A stretch of DNA of 64,000 nt, taken from NCBI RefSeq assembly GCF_019654975.1, contig NZ_BPEW01000007.1, forward strand, positions 62,001-126,000. Reading direction: 5' to 3'. Positions 36,419 to 46,579 of the stretch are shown piece by piece (position 1 is the stretch's first letter; each line of letters starts with the position of its first letter). The notes below the pieces were generated by a model. That model was not told where the DNA came from and searched no databases. It saw nothing but the letters and a program-made list of their open reading frames with translations. A program made the translations under genes and the position numbers. This DNA comes from Shewanella sp. c952. GTDB taxonomy: Bacteria > Pseudomonadota > Gammaproteobacteria > Enterobacterales > Shewanellaceae.

Positions 36419-39400
36419 TGTCACCCAAGTCGGTTAAGTTTAATTTTTTAAGAGTTTGTCTGCAGTCTCTGGCTATTGTAATGGTGCTTTTTGCGCTAGT
36501 CGTTAGCCTGTTTCGAGGTTTACTGCCGCAGCTTGATCAAGTCCGATTAGAGCTGGTTGATTACATCTATGAGCAGTATCAAGTCGAGGTTCAGGTTGGT
36601 AAACTGCAGGCTGAGTGGCAAGCGTTTGGGCCAGCATTAACCGTAAAGAACTTTGTATTACCCTCACAAGAGAACCTCCCGGTTACACTGCTCTTTGAGC
36701 AAGTCCATTTAAAGTTTGATTTCTGGCAAAGCCTGCTTACAGCAACACCGCAGATTGAAGATGTCATTTTTGACGGTGCTAATGTGGCTGTAGATCTGGA
36801 CCGATTAGCGGCCACTCCGACTTCATCAAGTGCCAAGATGGAAACTGACTGGATTTATAAGTTGATGCTCGAGCAGCTTGATCGCTTCTCCATAGTCAAT
36901 GCTCGGCTGCAATTGCTGAGTAGTAAACACCAGTACCGACCTATTTTTATTAAAGATATGAAGTGGCGTAATTCTGCGAAACGCCATCGTGGTCAAGGTA
37001 AATTGTTTTTAGATGAGCAAGCATCTGAGGTTGAGCTGCTCTCTTTAAATGTCGATATAAAGGGAGATGGTTATAAACCTGAATCTTTAGTCGGTCAATT
37101 TTATCTTGCAGCTGAATCGCTTGATATCGGTGAGTGGGCATCTCGCCAGCCAGATCCTTTTGATGCTGATAAGAAATTGGAGCTCGAAGGGGTGGTTAAT
37201 CTTGAGGCATGGATTAGCTTCGCCAATAGAGAGATAAAGGATGCGACCGTAGCATTTCAACCTAGCTGGTTGGAATGGTTCTTAAATGATGAAGCACAAA
37301 AGTTCGAGATTAAGTCGGGCGCCATGCGCTGGCAGCCAAATGACAGTGGCTGGAAACTGAGCAGTCATGACCTTACATTTGCCACCAATGGCGAGCATTG
37401 GCCGTTACCTATACTCAGTGCTCAGCAAGATGGCGATAACATCGATGCTTATTTAAGCCAGTTAGATCTCGCTACAGTATTACCTTTATTACCACTTATT
37501 CCCGGAATTGATTTAGCTGCGTTAGAAACCTGGCAATCTATAGACCCTAAAGGGGAAATCGACAACGCTCACTTTCAGTGGACTCGAGCAAACCTTCCGC
37601 CCAATTTGTCGGCCGATATCCATGCTGTTAGCTGGCAAGCGCATGATGGGATCCCAGGTATTAGTCCTATTGATGCTAAGTTGGTGGTAACGGGCGAATC
37701 ACTCAGTTTTCTGCTGCCCAAACAGCAATACACTGTCGACTTTGATGGTGGTTTCGAGACCCCTTTGGCATTAGATGGTGAAGCATTCTCTGGCCTGTTT
37801 GATTTTGAAACCTCGGCGCTGACTTTGCCAAAATTGCATTTTAGCAACGCCGACATTTCACTTGATGCCTCAACTCGACTGGAGTTTTCAGGTGCGACTC
37901 ACATGGCGTTGCTGGCTGAACTTAAGATCAATGATGTTGCTGATGTACATCGTTACTTTCCGCTAAAGGGGATGAGCGATGGCTTAGTCAATTATCTCAC
38001 TGCTGCGTTAAAGGCAGGTAAAACCGACGATGCCGTGGTTGTGTGGCATGGCGCTTTTAAAGATTATCCTTATGTGCAAAGCACAGGTATTTTCCAAGCA
38101 GGTTTCACGCTCGACAAAGCTAACTTTGAGTTCCAAAAGACTTGGCCAGCTGTCTCAGAGCTTAATCTATCGGCACTGTTTGAAAATTCAGCGATGGATT
38201 TGTGGGTCAATAAAGGTCAGTTGATGGATGTATCTGCCGCTGGAGCTTATATTGGTATTCCCTCTATGAGCCATGAGAGCTTACTGGTGGTAAAAGCCGA
38301 TTTGGCCACTAAAGCTGCTGCAGCTAACGCTGTTATCCAGCAATCTCCTTTAAAAAGCTCCGTGGGTTCAACCCTGAATGTAGTGCAGATTAATGGTGAT
38401 ATTACCGGCAAGCTTGATCTCAGTATTCCTTTATATGATGGCGCAGATGCGGTTATTAAGGGCACGGTAGATTTTGATAAAACACCTGTTTTCATTAGTG
38501 AACCAGGCATTGCGCTCGAAAGCGTCACAGGCCAAGTTCAGTTCATCAATGATGAGGTGACGGGCAGTGACATTAGCGCGTTGATGTACGGGCAACCGTT
38601 ACAGCTTAGTTTTGATACCGGTAATGTAAATAAAAACTATGCGGTTAATGTTGATTTGAGCGGACAGTGGCAACTGAATGACTTGCCTGAATCGCTGAAT
38701 AATCCATTGAGCGATTATTATAAGGGTAATGTCGATTGGTCTGGCGGTTTGATGCTTATTTTTGACTCCACAGGCTATAGAATTCAAGCAAGGGTAGATA
38801 GTGATCTTATTGGCACTGAGTTTGATTTACCGGCGCCATTTGCCAAACCATCAGAGCAAGCTGCAGCCTTTACCGCAGAGCTTATCGGTGATAATAAACA
38901 GTCATCTTTAGGGATTAAGCTCAATAAGCAGCTCGAGTTTTGGGGAGGCTTTGATGTCGAATCTGGTAACGGCTTGGCTCATTTTGACCTACTCCTCGGC
39001 CGACTATTTAAACCCGGTGATCAACTGCGTAAGAAACAGGGACACTTGCAGATAGAACTCGATAAAACAGAATTTTCACCATGGTTACCGATTATTCAGA
39101 GTTTCACGGCTAAATCAGAGCTACCTGCTGACACTGCCGTTACTTCCAAGAGCTTTTTCCCACCATTGGTGTCTATTGATGCAAACTTCAATGAACTTGA
39201 TTTGATGGGGCAAGCGCTCAATGAACTGCATTTTGACGCTGCACCCACAGAGCATTCGTGGCGTTTTGATGCTACATCAGAGCAGTTTGATGGCAGAATC
39301 GATTTTTACCCTGATTGGGTTAAGCAAGGGCTTAAAGTTGTAGCCAGTAAACTTTATCTATCGCCAGATGCTAAAACAGATGAAACCGCGCATTACAAAT

Positions 39401-40593
39401 CCGATACAGTGTTAGCAAATCTGCCACCACTCGCCGTTGATGTTGATGATTTTAAGATGTTCGATCGTCCGATGGGTCACCTTGTATTACAAGCTACACC
39501 TAAAGCAGATACTTACAATATTCAGACGTTGTCGATGACATCCGATGAGGTGAAGCTTCAAGGTAACGGCAGTTGGTCTATCGTGGAGGGTGAAAGCTTA
39601 ACTTCATTTAATTTAACGCTGGATGCAACAAAATTTGATCACCTTTCAAAGCAGCTTGGCTTCGATCCAGGTTTGAAAGATGCACCGACCGCAGTCACTG
39701 GAGATATTTCTTGGAGCGGGGCGCCATATGCATTTTCGTTAGAGACATTAAACGGTCAAATCGGCTTTGAGCTCGGTAAAGGACATCTATCTGAGGTCAG
39801 TGATAAAGGTGCACGGATATTTTCGTTATTTAGCCTCGACTCATTACTGCGTAAATTGTCTCTCGATTTCTCCGATGTATTTGGCAAAGGGTTATACTTT
39901 GACTCATTTACGGGGACTTTGAAGTTGGATAACGGGGTGGTAAAAACTACCGATACCGAGATGAAAGCTGTTGCCGGCAATATGCGGGTGCGCGGCTATA
40001 CCAATTTAATGAGTGAGAGTTTGAACTACGACATTCGCTTTGTGCCTAAACTTGCCTCTAGTGTGCCCACTGTCGTGCTGCTCAGTACTGGTGGTTGGAC
40101 ATTGGGTCTTGGCGCCTTTGCATTGACTAAAGTGTTGGAGCCGGTGATTGAGGTTATCTCTGAGATCCGCTTTAGGTTAACAGGCACCATGTCTGAGCCT
40201 AAACTTGAAGAGCTATCGCGTAAGAGCAAAGAGATTGAAATTCCTGAGTCTGTATTGCCTAAAAAGGCTATAGAGCCTGACAGTCAAAATGATCAAGGCA
40301 GCACTGAACCAAAGCAAAGCGCCTCTAGCATAAGTACTAATGTAGCGCCTTTAGAAGCAGACACGCTAGCTGTTGCCACAGCAATAAGCTCTGATGCAGC
40401 ACCGTCAAATACACAGTTAGATTTCGCTAATCCAACTGGCGAAGCAAATGAGCAAATTAGTCCCCATAAGGCTAGCGAAGATAAGCCAACGTTGAAGTTG
40501 ATTCAGGGAGAATCAGATGCAAGTAAACCTACTGCAATGTCAGAGTGGTCGCAGCGTAATCGACAATCTCAAATTTATCGAGTCGCAGCTTAA
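36418..40593 (+). CDS. yhdP: YhdP family AsmA-like protein
   Basis: YhdP is an inner-membrane anchored, bridge-like AsmA protein thought to move phospholipid to the outer membrane. The 1391-residue protein has one N-terminal helix (about 10-32) followed by about 1200 residues of repeating beta-groove segments. The conserved C-terminal AsmA-like region ends near residue 1270 (LTGTMSEPKLEEL). The last 120 residues are Ser/Ala/Asp-rich and look disordered. It starts with GTG at 36418, sharing a base with the rng stop. Its 3' end overlaps the amidase gene by 77 bp in another frame. Confidence 0.93.
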   Translation: MSPKSVKFNFLRVCLQSLAIVMVLFALVVSLFRGLLPQLDQVRLELVDYIYEQYQVEVQVGKLQAEWQAFGPALTVKNFVLPSQENLPVTLLFEQVHLKFDFWQSLLTATPQIEDVIFDGANVAVDLDRLAATPTSSSAKMETDWIYKLMLEQLDRFSIVNARLQLLSSKHQYRPIFIKDMKWRNSAKRHRGQGKLFLDEQASEVELLSLNVDIKGDGYKPESLVGQFYLAAESLDIGEWASRQPDPFDADKKLELEGVVNLEAWISFANREIKDATVAFQPSWLEWFLNDEAQKFEIKSGAMRWQPNDSGWKLSSHDLTFATNGEHWPLPILSAQQDGDNIDAYLSQLDLATVLPLLPLIPGIDLAALETWQSIDPKGEIDNAHFQWTRANLPPNLSADIHAVSWQAHDGIPGISPIDAKLVVTGESLSFLLPKQQYTVDFDGGFETPLALDGEAFSGLFDFETSALTLPKLHFSNADISLDASTRLEFSGATHMALLAELKINDVADVHRYFPLKGMSDGLVNYLTAALKAGKTDDAVVVWHGAFKDYPYVQSTGIFQAGFTLDKANFEFQKTWPAVSELNLSALFENSAMDLWVNKGQLMDVSAAGAYIGIPSMSHESLLVVKADLATKAAAANAVIQQSPLKSSVGSTLNVVQINGDITGKLDLSIPLYDGADAVIKGTVDFDKTPVFISEPGIALESVTGQVQFINDEVTGSDISALMYGQPLQLSFDTGNVNKNYAVNVDLSGQWQLNDLPESLNNPLSDYYKGNVDWSGGLMLIFDSTGYRIQARVDSDLIGTEFDLPAPFAKPSEQAAAFTAELIGDNKQSSLGIKLNKQLEFWGGFDVESGNGLAHFDLLLGRLFKPGDQLRKKQGHLQIELDKTEFSPWLPIIQSFTAKSELPADTAVTSKSFFPPLVSIDANFNELDLMGQALNELHFDAAPTEHSWRFDATSEQFDGRIDFYPDWVKQGLKVVASKLYLSPDAKTDETAHYKSDTVLANLPPLAVDVDDFKMFDRPMGHLVLQATPKADTYNIQTLSMTSDEVKLQGNGSWSIVEGESLTSFNLTLDATKFDHLSKQLGFDPGLKDAPTAVTGDISWSGAPYAFSLETLNGQIGFELGKGHLSEVSDKGARIFSLFSLDSLLRKLSLDFSDVFGKGLYFDSFTGTLKLDNGVVKTTDTEMKAVAGNMRVRGYTNLMSESLNYDIRFVPKLASSVPTVVLLSTGGWTLGLGAFALTKVLEPVIEVISEIRFRLTGTMSEPKLEELSRKSKEIEIPESVLPKKAIEPDSQNDQGSTEPKQSASSISTNVAPLEADTLAVATAISSDAAPSNTQLDFANPTGEANEQISPHKASEDKPTLKLIQGESDASKPTAMSEWSQRNRQSQIYRVAA

Positions 40594-41350
40594 GCAGTTA
40601 CCGCATGAAACTGACAGCCAGCAGCTTGTGGTTTTGCCTGAGTGCTGCTTACTGTTTGGTGGGCAAGAGAGCCAGCAGTTAGAATATGCCACCGATGAAG
40701 CTCATAGCCAGCTGAAGCAAGATTTAGCTGCATTAGCATCGAAATACAGCATAGTACTTGTTGCTGGCAGTATTCCTATTCTGGCTGAAGATGGCCGCAT
40801 TTATAACCGCTGCTATGTATTCGACACCGATGCCAGCGTACTGGGTTATTACGATAAGCTACACCTATTTGATGTTGAGGTGTCTGATGGCACCAAACAG
40901 TACCGTGAAAGCGACGCATTCTGCCCCGGAAAACATATAGCGGTTGTTGATACTCCCTTTGGCAAGCTTGGTTTGTCGATCTGCTACGATATCCGCTTTG
41001 CTGATCTATTCAGAGCGCTGCGCGAAGCAGGCGCTGAAATTATCGCACTACCAGCCGCATTTACTAAGGTGACAGGCGAAGCACATTGGCAAGTGCTACT
41101 GCAGGCTCGCGCCATCGAAACCCAATGTTTTGTTTTAGCCGCAGCGCAGTGGGGAGTCCATAATGATGGTGGACGTGAAACTTGGGGGCAAAGTATGATC
41201 ATTAGCCCTTGGGGAAGTATTATTGCTGAAAAGCCATCTGGGACAGGCTGGGTTAGTGCAGAACTTGATATGAGTGAGTTAACAGATGTTCGCGCTAAAA
41301 TGCCGATAATCAACCATAATCGTTTTCAGTCACCTAAATTGAGCGAGTAA
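40517..41350 (+). CDS. Nitrilase-superfamily amidase (Nit1/YbeM-like, deaminated glutathione amidase candidate)
   Basis: The 277-residue carbon-nitrogen hydrolase has the Glu-Lys-Cys triad in family motifs: VVLPECC (Glu near 42), YDKLHLFDV (Lys near 116) and SICYDIRFADLFR (Cys near 157). YDKxHLFDV is typical of the Nit1/Nit2 branch, where bacterial YbeM-type enzymes hydrolyse deaminated glutathione, a repair reaction. Other omega-amidase substrates are possible. ATG 40517 has GGGAGA 8 bp upstream and begins the family-typical VNLLQCQSG, so the 77-bp overlap with yhdP is real. It sits between yhdP and tldD, a place that is empty in E. coli. Confidence 0.88.
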   Translation: MQVNLLQCQSGRSVIDNLKFIESQLKQLPHETDSQQLVVLPECCLLFGGQESQQLEYATDEAHSQLKQDLAALASKYSIVLVAGSIPILAEDGRIYNRCYVFDTDASVLGYYDKLHLFDVEVSDGTKQYRESDAFCPGKHIAVVDTPFGKLGLSICYDIRFADLFRALREAGAEIIALPAAFTKVTGEAHWQVLLQARAIETQCFVLAAAQWGVHNDGGRETWGQSMIISPWGSIIAEKPSGTGWVSAELDMSELTDVRAKMPIINHNRFQSPKLSE

Positions 41351-41372
41351 GCTAAAGCAAACTGGCTTTAGC
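41351..41372 (+). other. Hairpin after the amidase gene
   Basis: GCTAAAGC (41351-41358) and GCTTTAGC (41365-41372) form a perfect 8-bp stem right behind the stop. No T-run follows, so it may only stabilise the 3' end or attenuate weakly. Confidence 0.35.
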
Positions 41373-41453
41373 ATGTAATATCAAATCATATAGAGTTGCT
41401 TATTGTTAAGCGTCTTTTAAATAGAACTATATTTGGTCGAAGAGAGAGAATTG

Positions 41454-42902
41454 ATGTCATTTTTAACCCAAGTTGGACAAAGCCTACTGCAAGATGGATT
41501 AGCAATAGATGATCTACAAAGTTATTTAAAGCGTATCCATGAGCACAAGATTGATTTCTCCGATCTTTATTTTCAAGGTAGTCGCCACGAATCTTGGGTG
41601 CTAGAGGATGGCATTGTTAAAGATGGTAGTTTTCATATCGAGCGTGGCGTGGGTGTTAGAGCCATAACGGGTGAAAAAACCGGCTTTGCCTACGCAGATG
41701 AAATCAATCCCGCTGCATTAGAAGCAGCAGCAAATGCCGCGCGTGGCATTGCGATATCAGGCGGCAATGGCCAAGTAAATGCTTGGAAGCAGCAACATGA
41801 TAAAGCGCTTTACCTAAGCGCTGATCCTATTGCAGCGATGGAAGAGGTTAGAAAAATATCCCTTCTAAAAGAGGCTGATGCCTATATTCGTAGCCTTGAT
41901 GAGCGGATTATTCAGGTGGTTGTGAGTTTATCTGGGGTGCACGAAGAGATATTAGTTGCAGCCAGTGATGGCACATTAGCGGCCGATATCAGACCACTAG
42001 TTCGTTTTAATTGCAGTGTTATTTTAGAAGAGGGTGACAAGCGCGAGCGTGGTGGCTCTGGTGGTGGTGGGCGTCATAGTTATGATGTCTTGCTGGCAGA
42101 TGGTGACGATGGTCTACCTTACTGCTTTGCCTTTGCCCGAGAAGCTGTACGCCAAGCACAAGTTAACCTTAAAGCGATAGATGCACCTGCGGGTGAAATG
42201 CCAGTGGTATTAGGCGCAGGTTGGCCTGGGGTGTTATTGCATGAAGCGGTAGGTCATGGCTTAGAAGGCGACTTTAACCGTAAAGGCAGCAGTGCCTTTA
42301 GCGGCAAGATTGGCCAACAAGTGGCTTCTAAATTGGTTACTGTGGTTGACGATGGCACTATTGCCGATCGCCGTGGCTCATTAAGTATTGATGACGAAGG
42401 CACGCCAACACAAAAGACCGTACTAATTGAAGATGGGATCTTAAAGGGCTACATGCAGGATAAGCTCAATGCGGGTCTAATGGGCGAACGTTCGACCGGT
42501 AATGGTCGCCGTGAGTCTTATGCTCATTTGCCTATGCCACGTATGACTAACACCTACATGGAAGCGGGAGATTCCGATCCTGCAGAGATCATCAAGTCTG
42601 TTAAGAAGGGGGTTTACGCGCCTAACTTTGGTGGTGGTCAAGTCGATATCACTTCAGGAAAGTTTGTATTTTCTGCATCAGAAGCCTATCTTATTGAAAA
42701 TGGAGAAATTACCCAGCCAATTAAAGGCGCAACCTTAATTGGTAATGGCCCAGAGTCAATGAGTCAGATCTCGATGGTCGGCAATGATCTAGCACTGGAT
42801 AAAGGTGTTGGAGTTTGTGGTAAAGATGGGCAAAGTGTACCTGTCGGTGTTGGTCAACCAACGCTTAAACTGGATAAGCTGACCGTTGGTGGAACAGCTT
42901 AA
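41454..42902 (+). CDS. tldD: Metalloprotease TldD
   Basis: TldD is the zinc subunit of the TldD/TldE protease, which trims unfolded leader peptides (microcin B17, CcdA) in the cytoplasm. The 482-residue protein carries the HEAVGH metal motif near residue 265 (HExxxH), the signature of active TldD. ATG 41454 is preferred, with GAGAGAG upstream, over an extension of 7 codons. The partner PmbA/TldE is at 51291. It ends the mre-rng-yhdP-tldD block in the same order as in E. coli. Confidence 0.96.
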   Translation: MSFLTQVGQSLLQDGLAIDDLQSYLKRIHEHKIDFSDLYFQGSRHESWVLEDGIVKDGSFHIERGVGVRAITGEKTGFAYADEINPAALEAAANAARGIAISGGNGQVNAWKQQHDKALYLSADPIAAMEEVRKISLLKEADAYIRSLDERIIQVVVSLSGVHEEILVAASDGTLAADIRPLVRFNCSVILEEGDKRERGGSGGGGRHSYDVLLADGDDGLPYCFAFAREAVRQAQVNLKAIDAPAGEMPVVLGAGWPGVLLHEAVGHGLEGDFNRKGSSAFSGKIGQQVASKLVTVVDDGTIADRRGSLSIDDEGTPTQKTVLIEDGILKGYMQDKLNAGLMGERSTGNGRRESYAHLPMPRMTNTYMEAGDSDPAEIIKSVKKGVYAPNFGGGQVDITSGKFVFSASEAYLIENGEITQPIKGATLIGNGPESMSQISMVGNDLALDKGVGVCGKDGQSVPVGVGQPTLKLDKLTVGGTA

Positions 42903-43036
42903 TAAACGTCAGTACAAGCAAAATATCCTAAGTAAACTGGGATTTAGCTGTAAGCTTTTTAGCTAGATCCTAGCGAGCAACGATTAGCAATGATACAATT
43001 CACTTAATAATTAGAGCAAAAGCTCTAGAGGTGTAA

Positions 43037-44428
43037 ATGAAACGTTCGCTCTGTGCTCTTTTGTTAGTTTTTCCACTGTCGATACAAGCTAAGCCTATAG
43101 CTTTTGATCAAGCTTGGCAGCAGTTGCTCCAAGTGAGTGATAAGTTGCAAGCTGGCACGCAAGAGGTCAATCGCGCCGAGGCTGAGCGTGTAGCTGGTGA
43201 AGATATGAATTTGCCCTCAGTCAGTATTAAGGGCAGCTACACGCGATTAGAAAAGCCGATTGAACTGGATTTGCGCGACCTTAATCCTCTCGCTTCACTC
43301 GATCCTGCTACTTTACCGCCAGCTTTAGGTGGAGCACTCGCTGGGATCCCTGGTTCCTTGTTTATTACTCCTTTTACCGAACAAGATATTTTCCGCTCGA
43401 GCTTACAGGCGATGTGGCCTATCTATACCGGCGGAAAAATAACGGCTGCGCAAGCTATTCATGAAGCACATGTTGCAGAGAAAGAGGAACAGCTAAAGCT
43501 TACCACTCGCGATCTATTCGTTAGTCTAGTCGATCGCTATTACGCTGTAGCGGTAACAGAAACACTCGCCCAGACACAAAAGCAGTTGGTTGACTCCCTC
43601 ACGTTGCATGCATCTCACGCTCAAAAACTTGAGCAGCAAGGACAGATTGCCAAAGTCGAACGACTTAATGCGCAGGTTGCACTAGAAAATGCCAGAGTGA
43701 GTTACGGCAGCGCCAAGCGCCAAGCCGAAATGGCAATGATCGCACTGTCTCGGATGTTGCATGAGCGTCAAGTGGATGCGACTTCGCCGATGTTTATGAT
43801 AAAGAGTGCGCCGTCTCTGCCTCAACTGTCTCAACTCACTATGAATCAACATCCTGCATTGAAGCTGTTAGCTGCAAAAGAGGATCAAGCTCAAGGACTC
43901 ATCAGTGTAGAGAAGGGCAGCTATTATCCTACTGTGTTCCTTTACGGTAATTACACGCTTTATGAAGACGATAGTTTGTTCTCCAAAGTGGAGCCAGATT
44001 GGATGGTTGGCGTTGGGGTGAACATCCCTCTTATCAGCCGAGATGGCCGCAGCGGTAAAGTGGAAGCGGCTAAGAGTGCATTGCTGCAGGCTCGATATAC
44101 TAAAGCGCAAACCCAGCAAGACTTAAATCTATTACTAGAACAAAGCTACCGCCAATTGCTGCAAGCGCAAGAGGAAGTCGTTTCGCTTAATGCTTCGCTT
44201 AGTTTGGCGGAAGAAAACAAACGTTTGCGCGATATTGCCTTCAGGCAAGGGTTATCCACTTCTATCGAGAAAGTGGATGCAGAGCTTAAGCTTACTGCGG
44301 TAGAAACTCAGCAACTTGGCGCGCAATATCGTTATGTACAAGCTTATGCAAGACTGATGGCGATTAGCGGTCAGCTAGATGAATTTATTGGAAGAAGCCT
44401 TCAGCAAGGGGAATATAATGCGCACTAA
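43037..44428 (+). CDS. TolC-family outer-membrane efflux protein
   Basis: The 463-residue protein has a signal peptide (to about residue 18, IQA) and the OEP pattern: two repeats of long coiled-coil helices (for example VDRYYAVAVTETLAQTQKQLV and the C-terminal EENKRLRDIAFRQG). It forms the outer-membrane channel of a tripartite exporter. RBS GAGGTG precedes ATG 43037. It overlaps the membrane fusion protein gene by 11 bp, so the channel is dedicated to this system. Confidence 0.9.
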   Translation: MKRSLCALLLVFPLSIQAKPIAFDQAWQQLLQVSDKLQAGTQEVNRAEAERVAGEDMNLPSVSIKGSYTRLEKPIELDLRDLNPLASLDPATLPPALGGALAGIPGSLFITPFTEQDIFRSSLQAMWPIYTGGKITAAQAIHEAHVAEKEEQLKLTTRDLFVSLVDRYYAVAVTETLAQTQKQLVDSLTLHASHAQKLEQQGQIAKVERLNAQVALENARVSYGSAKRQAEMAMIALSRMLHERQVDATSPMFMIKSAPSLPQLSQLTMNQHPALKLLAAKEDQAQGLISVEKGSYYPTVFLYGNYTLYEDDSLFSKVEPDWMVGVGVNIPLISRDGRSGKVEAAKSALLQARYTKAQTQQDLNLLLEQSYRQLLQAQEEVVSLNASLSLAEENKRLRDIAFRQGLSTSIEKVDAELKLTAVETQQLGAQYRYVQAYARLMAISGQLDEFIGRSLQQGEYNAH

Positions 44429-45389
44429 TCGCATCTTAGCTGCAATCGCAATGGTTGTGCTCATTGGAATACTCGCTTATGGCTTAGTGTTGGCTTATAC
44501 GCCGAAGCCCATAGTACTGCAAGGGCAGATAGAAGCTCGCGAATATAATATCTCATCTAAAGTGCCAGGCCGTGTTGAACAAGTTTTAGTTCGCCGTGGT
44601 GATATCGTCAATCAAGGCGATCTACTGTATGCGATCTACAGCCCTGAACTGCAAGCAAAATTGATGCAAGCTGAAGGTGGCCGTGATGCTGCTAAAGCGA
44701 TGCAGCTGGAAGCTGACAATGGCGCTCGTAGGCAGGAAATCATGGCTTCAAAAGAGCAGTGGTTGAAAGCTCAAGCGGCATCAAAGTTGGCCAGTACCAC
44801 CTTTGATCGCGTTGAAGCACTATTTAACGAAGGTGTCATGGCGAGACAGAAGCGAGATGAAGCTTTTACTCAATGGCAAGCCGCTAAATATACCGAACAA
44901 GCCGCATTGGCCATGTACCAGATGACAGATGAAGGTGCCCGCGACGAGACTAAAGCTGCTGCAGCGGGTAATGCGCTTATGGCTGAAGGTGCGGTAAATG
45001 AAGTTAACGCCATACTTGCTGATAGCCAGATGCGTTCTCCCAAAAATGCTGAAGTGAGTGAAGTTTTATTGCAAGCTGGTGAGCTAGCACCAAGCGGATT
45101 TCCTGTTGTTAGCATAATTGACATGAGCGATGCTTGGGCGGTGTTTCAAATTAGAGAAGACCAGCTAAAATTGGTTAAACAGGGACAAACATTGTCATTA
45201 AGCATCCCAGCCTTAGAGCGTGATGTAGAGTTTACTGTCAGCCACATTGCGGTGATGGGCGACTTTGCCACTTGGCGCGCCACCGAAAGTGGCCATGACT
45301 TTGACATGCGCACTTTCCAAGTTGAGCTACGCCCTAATGAAATGATTACCGATCTAAGAGTTGGTATGTCAGTTCTGTTTACTTTATAA
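44418..45389 (+). CDS. HlyD-family membrane fusion protein (YhiI/YbhG-like)
   Basis: The 323-residue adaptor has an N-terminal membrane anchor (about 5-26), a lipoyl-like domain (VLQGQIEAREYNISSKVPGRVEQVLVRRGDIVNQGDLL), a helical hairpin (about 85-200) and a beta-barrel domain. It connects the inner-membrane permeases to the TolC-like channel. ATG 44418 is chosen for the AAGGGGAA site 5 bp upstream; it lies inside the preceding gene. Confidence 0.9.
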   Translation: MRTNRILAAIAMVVLIGILAYGLVLAYTPKPIVLQGQIEAREYNISSKVPGRVEQVLVRRGDIVNQGDLLYAIYSPELQAKLMQAEGGRDAAKAMQLEADNGARRQEIMASKEQWLKAQAASKLASTTFDRVEALFNEGVMARQKRDEAFTQWQAAKYTEQAALAMYQMTDEGARDETKAAAAGNALMAEGAVNEVNAILADSQMRSPKNAEVSEVLLQAGELAPSGFPVVSIIDMSDAWAVFQIREDQLKLVKQGQTLSLSIPALERDVEFTVSHIAVMGDFATWRATESGHDFDMRTFQVELRPNEMITDLRVGMSVLFTL

Positions 45390-45417
45390 CGCTGGGCAGT
45401 ACGAGGCCGTTGCTTTG

Positions 45418-46578
45418 ATGACCATGCTAAAAAGAGAGCTCGCTGCCTTGATGGATGATCCTTGGCAGCTAGCACTTATCAGCTATATTCCGCTACTCAG
45501 TATTATCGGATTGTGGCTACTGTTTAGTGCCGGGCTTCCTAGGCAGTTGCCAGTGGCGGTGGTCGATTTGGACCAAAGCCAAGTTTCCCGTGCCTTAGCA
45601 AGACAATTACAAGCGAACCCTGTCACGCAACCTATCAGCTATAGTGACCTTGCAAGCGCAGTTGAAGCGATGCAGCAAGCTGAGGTTTACGCATTACTTG
45701 TACTGCCGCACGGCTTTAAACGAGATCTACTGACAGGTAAAAGCCCCACCATAGATATTCGATATAACAGTCAATTTTTACTGGTGGGTAAGCTACTTTC
45801 AAGTCAGCTGCAAGCCAGTATGGCTGATGGATTAAAGCCGTTAGCGGCAATAAAGCAATTGGCAGCGGGTGTGCCTAAAGCCAAAGTTGCGGTGAATTTA
45901 AGTCCAGTGAGTAGCCAAACAACCGCGTTGTTCAATCGCAACAATAACTATGTCGGCTTTTTGGTGCCGCCAGTACTCATCGCACTATTACAACTGGTCG
46001 CAATGATGGTGTTTGCCAATAGTTTAAATCGAGAGCTACGCTGGAATACCACTTCAGAGTGGATGACGATGGGAGTTTGGAAAGGAATAGCGGCTAAGAT
46101 ACTGTTTTATACCCCTCTAGTGTTATTGCACGGTGGCTTTATTCTGGCGCTCATCTATCTGTATTTAGGTTTACCAATTGCGGGCAGTATTGCGCTGTTG
46201 TTAGTGGCGCAGTTAATCATGTTACTTGCCGTTTGGCTGATGGTACTGTTGATCTTCTTTGCACTAAAAGACAGTGCGCGAGTCATAAGTTTTTGTACCG
46301 CGATGTTTGCGCCTGCGTTTGCGTTTATGGGGGTGACATTCCCAACCCATGAGATGCCAGAATTAGCCCAGTGGTGGCGAGTCATTATGCCTACCAGTCA
46401 CTATATTGAAACCCACGTTGCCATTGTTAGTTATGGCCAAGGTTGGTTAGCAACACTGCCACAGTTTACCAGTTATTGGGGCTATTTGTTGCTGCTTATA
46501 CCTATTAGCTTTTTAGCAAAGAAAGGGTTTGAGCCAGCTGACGATGTTGTGACAGCAATGACCCAACAGGAGCGCTAA
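45418..46578 (+). CDS. ABC-2 type permease, first of two
   Basis: The 386-residue protein has an N-terminal helix, a large periplasmic domain (about 45-180, VAVVDLDQSQVSRALARQL, VYALLVLPHGF) and five helices in the C-terminal half. This is the ABC2_membrane_3 layout of YhhJ/YbhS-type exporters. The start is ATG 45418 (ATG 45424 also possible), placed by MTMLKRELAAL; in-frame codons further upstream lie in the end of the adaptor gene. It is followed after 1 bp by a second permease. No ATPase gene is present in the cluster. Confidence 0.84.
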   Translation: MTMLKRELAALMDDPWQLALISYIPLLSIIGLWLLFSAGLPRQLPVAVVDLDQSQVSRALARQLQANPVTQPISYSDLASAVEAMQQAEVYALLVLPHGFKRDLLTGKSPTIDIRYNSQFLLVGKLLSSQLQASMADGLKPLAAIKQLAAGVPKAKVAVNLSPVSSQTTALFNRNNNYVGFLVPPVLIALLQLVAMMVFANSLNRELRWNTTSEWMTMGVWKGIAAKILFYTPLVLLHGGFILALIYLYLGLPIAGSIALLLVAQLIMLLAVWLMVLLIFFALKDSARVISFCTAMFAPAFAFMGVTFPTHEMPELAQWWRVIMPTSHYIETHVAIVSYGQGWLATLPQFTSYWGYLLLLIPISFLAKKGFEPADDVVTAMTQQER

Positions 46579-46579
46579 C

